The notes under the pieces were generated by a model. It was given only the letters and a program-made list of their open reading frames with translations. It was not told where the DNA came from and searched no databases. Made by a program: the position numbers and the translations under genes. Shown here piece after piece: positions 7,548 to 9,864 of a DNA stretch of 9,864 nucleotides; positions within the stretch are counted from its first letter, which is position 1, and each line of letters opens with the position of its first letter. The DNA lies in assembly GCA_021162505.1 (NCBI GenBank), contig JAGGYO010000135.1, forward strand, positions 1 to 9,864, read 5' to 3'. The DNA comes from a bacterium. Lineage in GTDB: Bacteria; AUK180.

Positions 7548-8742
7548 CTTCGCCTCCTTTTGTAATCATATTAGCCGTTTCAGATAACCGCTGTCTTAGT
7601 GGAGATTCTGTTTTCAGGGAAGGCGTGTTCTTATACTTTAAATCTAAGTTATTCTTTTCTATTATTTCCCTTAGACGATCATTGGCATCTTTGGCAAATT
7701 TATCAATGCCCCCTACATCTCTTATTAATCGCTCAATATCTACCATGTCGGCAAAACGATTAAAATGTTCTGATGAAATTAAGCCAGTCTGCAACCGCAT
7801 CCATAGGGCTTCATAGCTTTTTAAACCTCTGCGTTCATCTGATAATATTTCCGGACGTCCGGCAATTAAAACAAAAAAGTATTCTAAAAGTTCGGTAGCG
7901 TCAACCAATTGTCTGAACAGTTCATATATATCTTTGCCTACATTGGGCGTACAACGATATCTCTGCGTCTCAGGATCACGTTGTGTTATTGCATCAAGAT
8001 TATCTATTAACAAAACCAATCCGCTGCTGCTTGATAACTGAACCAGTCGTATAAGCGAATATAGCCATACACTTGCATTTATACGATTGAGTTTGTCAAA
8101 AAGATGTGAGCTTTTCTTTTCATAGTATTCTAATTTTTCACCCTTAAACCATTTCCAGCATATTTCATCCATTTTGTTTGTATTACCGATTAGACTACTT
8201 GCTAAAAGATTGTATATAAATACATTAAACGATGGACTCAGATCACTCTCTCTAGTAATTCTTTTAACAGCTTTTCTAATTTCTCGTATAGCCTCACCAC
8301 GCGTTAAACCCTCCTCAATAAGGGTAGGGAGGATTGGTTCATCCCCTTTGTATTTATCTTCAGAATATCCAAGTTCTTTACCAACTCGTTGACAAAGACC
8401 CGCTGACAATAAATCTTGATCAACACTCGAAGCGCATTGTTTGTATAAATCGACAATATTTAGCGGCTTTTTTTGATCTTGCAAACTGATGAATACAGTT
8501 TGATAACCTAACTTTTCAGCACTGTTTTGAATGAAACGCAATAAGTGCGTTTTCCCCCACCCTTCCGGACCAACAAGTAATTTAACCTTGCTGCCTCCGC
8601 TGAGAATATAATTTTTAAGATAATGCTCTTCAACAAAATCCAAATAGGCATTGTGACCCAATGTCATTTCATCCAATAGGGTATAATCGTCTGGCGGTTG
8701 GCCTTGACAAAGTAATTTAATATCTTCCGATTTTATAGACAT
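7534..8742 (-). CDS. P-loop ATPase, divergent paralogue of the downstream ATPase
   Basis: A 402-residue ATPase. Walker A is GPEGWGKT at residues 58-65, followed by HLLRFIQNSAEKLGYQTVFISL. This lines up residue by residue with the equivalent stretch of the next gene, so the two are probably an old duplication. The Walker B strand is LVLLIDNLD at 242-250: D247 is kept, but the usual catalytic glutamate position is N248, with D250 nearby. A sensor-like strand, FFVLIAGRP, lies near 289-297. It may bind ATP but hydrolyse it poorly, pairing with the intact second ATPase. Its ATG directly follows the stop of the 250-aa gene (TAA then ATG), with AAGGAGGA inside that gene's last codons. Similarity to the BREX ATP-binding group is weaker than for its partner. 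The real role is unknown. Confidence 0.82.
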   Translation of the reverse strand: MSIKSEDIKLLCQGQPPDDYTLLDEMTLGHNAYLDFVEEHYLKNYILSGGSKVKLLVGPEGWGKTHLLRFIQNSAEKLGYQTVFISLQDQKKPLNIVDLYKQCASSVDQDLLSAGLCQRVGKELGYSEDKYKGDEPILPTLIEEGLTRGEAIREIRKAVKRITRESDLSPSFNVFIYNLLASSLIGNTNKMDEICWKWFKGEKLEYYEKKSSHLFDKLNRINASVWLYSLIRLVQLSSSSGLVLLIDNLDAITQRDPETQRYRCTPNVGKDIYELFRQLVDATELLEYFFVLIAGRPEILSDERRGLKSYEALWMRLQTGLISSEHFNRFADMVDIERLIRDVGGIDKFAKDANDRLREIIEKNNLDLKYKNTPSLKTESPLRQRLSETANMITKGGEDVNL

Positions 8743-9495
8743 TTAATCCTCCTTGTAGATAGTCAAACTGCTGACACGCACCTCTCTTTTGCTATCCGGA
8801 TCAATTAGTAAATAAGTTCTACCGACCTCTCTTGAGGTACCCAACTCAAAACAATGACCATTAAATCGCATATTGCTCTGACGAAATAGACTCAGGTCAT
8901 AAATATATTGATTTTCCGAATACTCTCTTCTACTCGCAGCACGTAAAGTGAGCAATCTATATAATTCTTTCAGTGATACTACATTGCCCCATTGCACAAT
9001 CTTATCTCGGTGGATTAAACGATTAGCAACTTCATAAGCCTCCAGTAGATCTTTAGCAAATCGGTCTGCATTAAATGGACGTTTTACAATTTTTCGGTAA
9101 TCTGAGCTAATTGCATTGGCCACCGCATTGGGCTCCAAAAAGTTTAATCTCTTTAGCTTGCGACCGAACTTAAACGTAATTATGTGTTTTGGAATGGCTA
9201 CTTCCAGCTTGAATGGTCCAATGGCATAATTAGGGAATTCACCTTCAAAAGGCAATTCCTTGAGACGCATAGCCTCTTCAAGATCTTCCTGATATGATGC
9301 AGATTCAAAAGATTTTTGATTACCTGCCATATTATTATCAGATTGGTCAAGATAGTCTCTTGTTCTTCGAGGCATTTCTTTACTTATATTTTCTAATTTG
9401 TCTCTATATTTGTGGAAATCCGCAATATTCCAATTTTTCTGTGCCTTTTGCAAACCATTAAAAAAGCGACTGCAGTTCTTAAGATACTCCTTCAT
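8743..9495 (-). CDS. Protein of unknown function, third member of the ATPase module
   Basis: A 250-residue soluble protein I do not recognise. Residues 1-50 are charged and likely helical. Residues 60-88 are low-complexity and acidic (DLEEAMRLKE and neighbours). Residues 88-120 look like a beta-rich unit (FPNYAIGPFKLEVAIPKHII, then a basic KFGRKLKRL). Residues 130-190 are probably helical with many basic residues, and the C-terminus (RTYLLIDPDSKREVRVSSL) again looks like strands. There is no signal peptide, membrane segment, cysteine cluster or obvious nuclease motif. The ATG at 9495 has an excellent ribosome site (GGAGG, 6 nt spacing). The stop directly abuts the start of the first ATPase, so the three are made together and may form a complex. 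The basic patches would fit nucleic acid binding, but that is inference only. Confidence 0.85.
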   Translation of the reverse strand: MKEYLKNCSRFFNGLQKAQKNWNIADFHKYRDKLENISKEMPRRTRDYLDQSDNNMAGNQKSFESASYQEDLEEAMRLKELPFEGEFPNYAIGPFKLEVAIPKHIITFKFGRKLKRLNFLEPNAVANAISSDYRKIVKRPFNADRFAKDLLEAYEVANRLIHRDKIVQWGNVVSLKELYRLLTLRAASRREYSENQYIYDLSLFRQSNMRFNGHCFELGTSREVGRTYLLIDPDSKREVRVSSLTIYKED

Positions 9496-9545
9496 ATTCA
9501 GCCTCCATTAACCCTGGTTTTTTTAGTTTATTCACAAATAAAACT

Positions 9546-9698
9546 CTATTTGTTCTTCTTTCTATGTGCTATAAAGGCATCATACCTTAAATAGGCTGTT
9601 GATAAAACCTCTTCGTATTTGACATCCAATTGCTTCCTTTTTTTATTTTCTCTGTTATAATGAAACAATCTCCTGGATTTTGAATTGGATGTTCTCAT
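9546..9698 (-). CDS. Small basic protein, 50 aa, first gene of the ATPase module
   Basis: A short gene of 50 codons (begins MRTSNSKSRRLFHYNR, ends IAHRKKNK). The ATG at 9698 is preceded by AGAGGGG with 5 nt spacing, a good ribosome site, and it starts one base after the stop of the leader ORF. The first 25 residues are strongly basic (R/K-rich, N-rich). The middle (KYEEVLSTAYLRYDAFIAH) could form one amphipathic helix. It ends 50 nt before the 250-aa gene with no terminator between them, so it belongs to the same transcript. No family is recognised. Candidate roles are a small nucleic-acid-binding partner or regulator of the ATPases; the codon pattern and ribosome site support it being real. 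Confidence 0.6.
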   Translation of the reverse strand: MRTSNSKSRRLFHYNRENKKRKQLDVKYEEVLSTAYLRYDAFIAHRKKNK

Positions 9699-9699
9699 C

Positions 9700-9753
9700 T
9701 TAACCCCTCTTATTTTTATCTATCTTGCTAAATTTTTTTATCCCTTCAAGCAT
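9700..9753 (-). CDS. Possible 17-codon leader ORF before the ATPase module
   Basis: Open frame MLEGIKKFSKIDKNKRG whose first codons lie in repeat R-B and whose tail leaves the repeat. GAGGG sits four to five bases before its ATG, as in the copy before cas8b. Its stop is separated by one base from the start of the 50-aa gene, whose ribosome site it contains. This arrangement suits translational coupling or a small upstream regulatory ORF. The product is very basic. Unproven. Confidence 0.35.
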   Translation of the reverse strand: MLEGIKKFSKIDKNKRG

Positions 9754-9843
9754 TTTTCCCTCACATCTTACCACTCAATAATTTTATATTATATCTCTTA
9801 AACCACTGTAAATAAATCCGCACAATTCGTCAATTAAAATCCT
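9740..9843 (-). repeat. Direct repeat R-B: second copy of the cas promoter region
   Basis: A 104-nt copy of the segment at 5921-6023, in the same orientation, about 91% identical with the 30 bases at 9814-9843 invariant. Like the other copy, it begins at a stop codon on the minus strand (TAA, 9843-9845) and ends about 40 nt before the next ribosome-site-equipped gene. Together the two copies bracket the whole ATPase module. The divergence argues against a very recent duplication. Confidence 0.93.
9783..9812 (-). promoter_or_regulatory. Predicted sigma-A type promoter for the ATPase module
   Basis: Minus-strand -35 TTTACA (9807-9812) and -10 TATAAA (9783-9788) with an 18-bp spacer. A TATAAT also overlaps at 9788-9793, but with too short a spacer (13 bp) from that -35. 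The site is the counterpart of the promoter before cas8b, so the module and the cas operon may respond to the same signals. The leader to the 50-aa gene is about 80 nt. Confidence 0.6.
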
Positions 9844-9864
9844 TATTTCCACTTAACAAATGGG
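9843..9864 (-). other. Possible 3' end of an upstream gene, cut by the window edge
   Basis: The minus strand reads PFVKWK and then TAA at 9843-9845, exactly where repeat R-B begins. In the other copy the repeat likewise begins at the stop codon of cas6. By analogy this may be the tail of a neighbouring gene, perhaps a second cas6 or another cas gene, but only six codons are visible and no family can be assigned. Confidence 0.25.

Noticed and set aside
7541..7816. 91-codon frame on the plus strand
   Set aside because: It lies wholly antisense to the first ATPase gene, lacks a ribosome site and resembles no protein family. The same holds for the other plus-strand frames at 822, 6543, 7345, 8174 and 9412.
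6306..9495. Module considered as a complete known BREX or DISARM system
   Set aside because: No PglZ, PglX methyltransferase, BrxL, DrmA or DrmB is present; only the ATPase family is shared.
5883..9740. Module considered as a transposon insertion
   Set aside because: No transposase, integrase, inverted termini or short target-site duplication is visible; the flanking copies are long, diverged direct repeats containing a promoter.

Overview
The window is AT-rich (about one third G+C by eye). All recognisable genes lie on the minus strand, with strong AAGGAG/GGAGG ribosome binding sites and tight spacing or overlaps. Protein families and codon use suggest a low-GC Firmicute, probably a Clostridia-class and possibly thermophilic bacterium; the genus cannot be told from this sequence. 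Read in the direction of transcription (high to low coordinates), there are two blocks.

Block 1 (about 9845-6306) is an accessory module. It begins with a promoter-bearing repeat (R-B, 9740-9843). Then come a 17-codon leader ORF, a 50-aa basic protein (9546-9698), a 250-aa protein of unknown family (8743-9495), and two consecutive P-loop ATPases of 402 and 413 aa. The second ATPase, and more loosely the first, resembles the BREX-type DUF2791/BrxD ATP-binding family. The genes from 9753 to 6306 are packed like one operon. No methyltransferase, nuclease or helicase partner lies inside the window.

Block 2 (6144-11) is the interference part of a type I-B CRISPR-Cas system. It starts with a broken remnant of cas6: only the C-terminal glycine-rich end survives, with an apparent +1 shift in an A run. 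A second copy of the repeat (R-A, 5921-6023) starts at the cas6 stop codon and supplies the promoter for cas8b-cas7-cas5-cas3. cas8b carries a convincing internal ribosome binding site for a separate 137-aa Cas11b small subunit. No CRISPR array, cas1, cas2, cas4 or intact cas6 is in the window.

The main discovery-type signal is the architecture. A three- or four-gene ATPase module sits between two about 91% identical, same-orientation copies of the cas promoter region, and a truncated cas6 lies at its distal end. The module is therefore probably driven by a copy of the cas operon promoter. It either inserted at, or recombined into, the cas6-cas8b junction. Whether it cooperates with CRISPR-Cas or is an independent defence module that settled there cannot be decided from this sequence.
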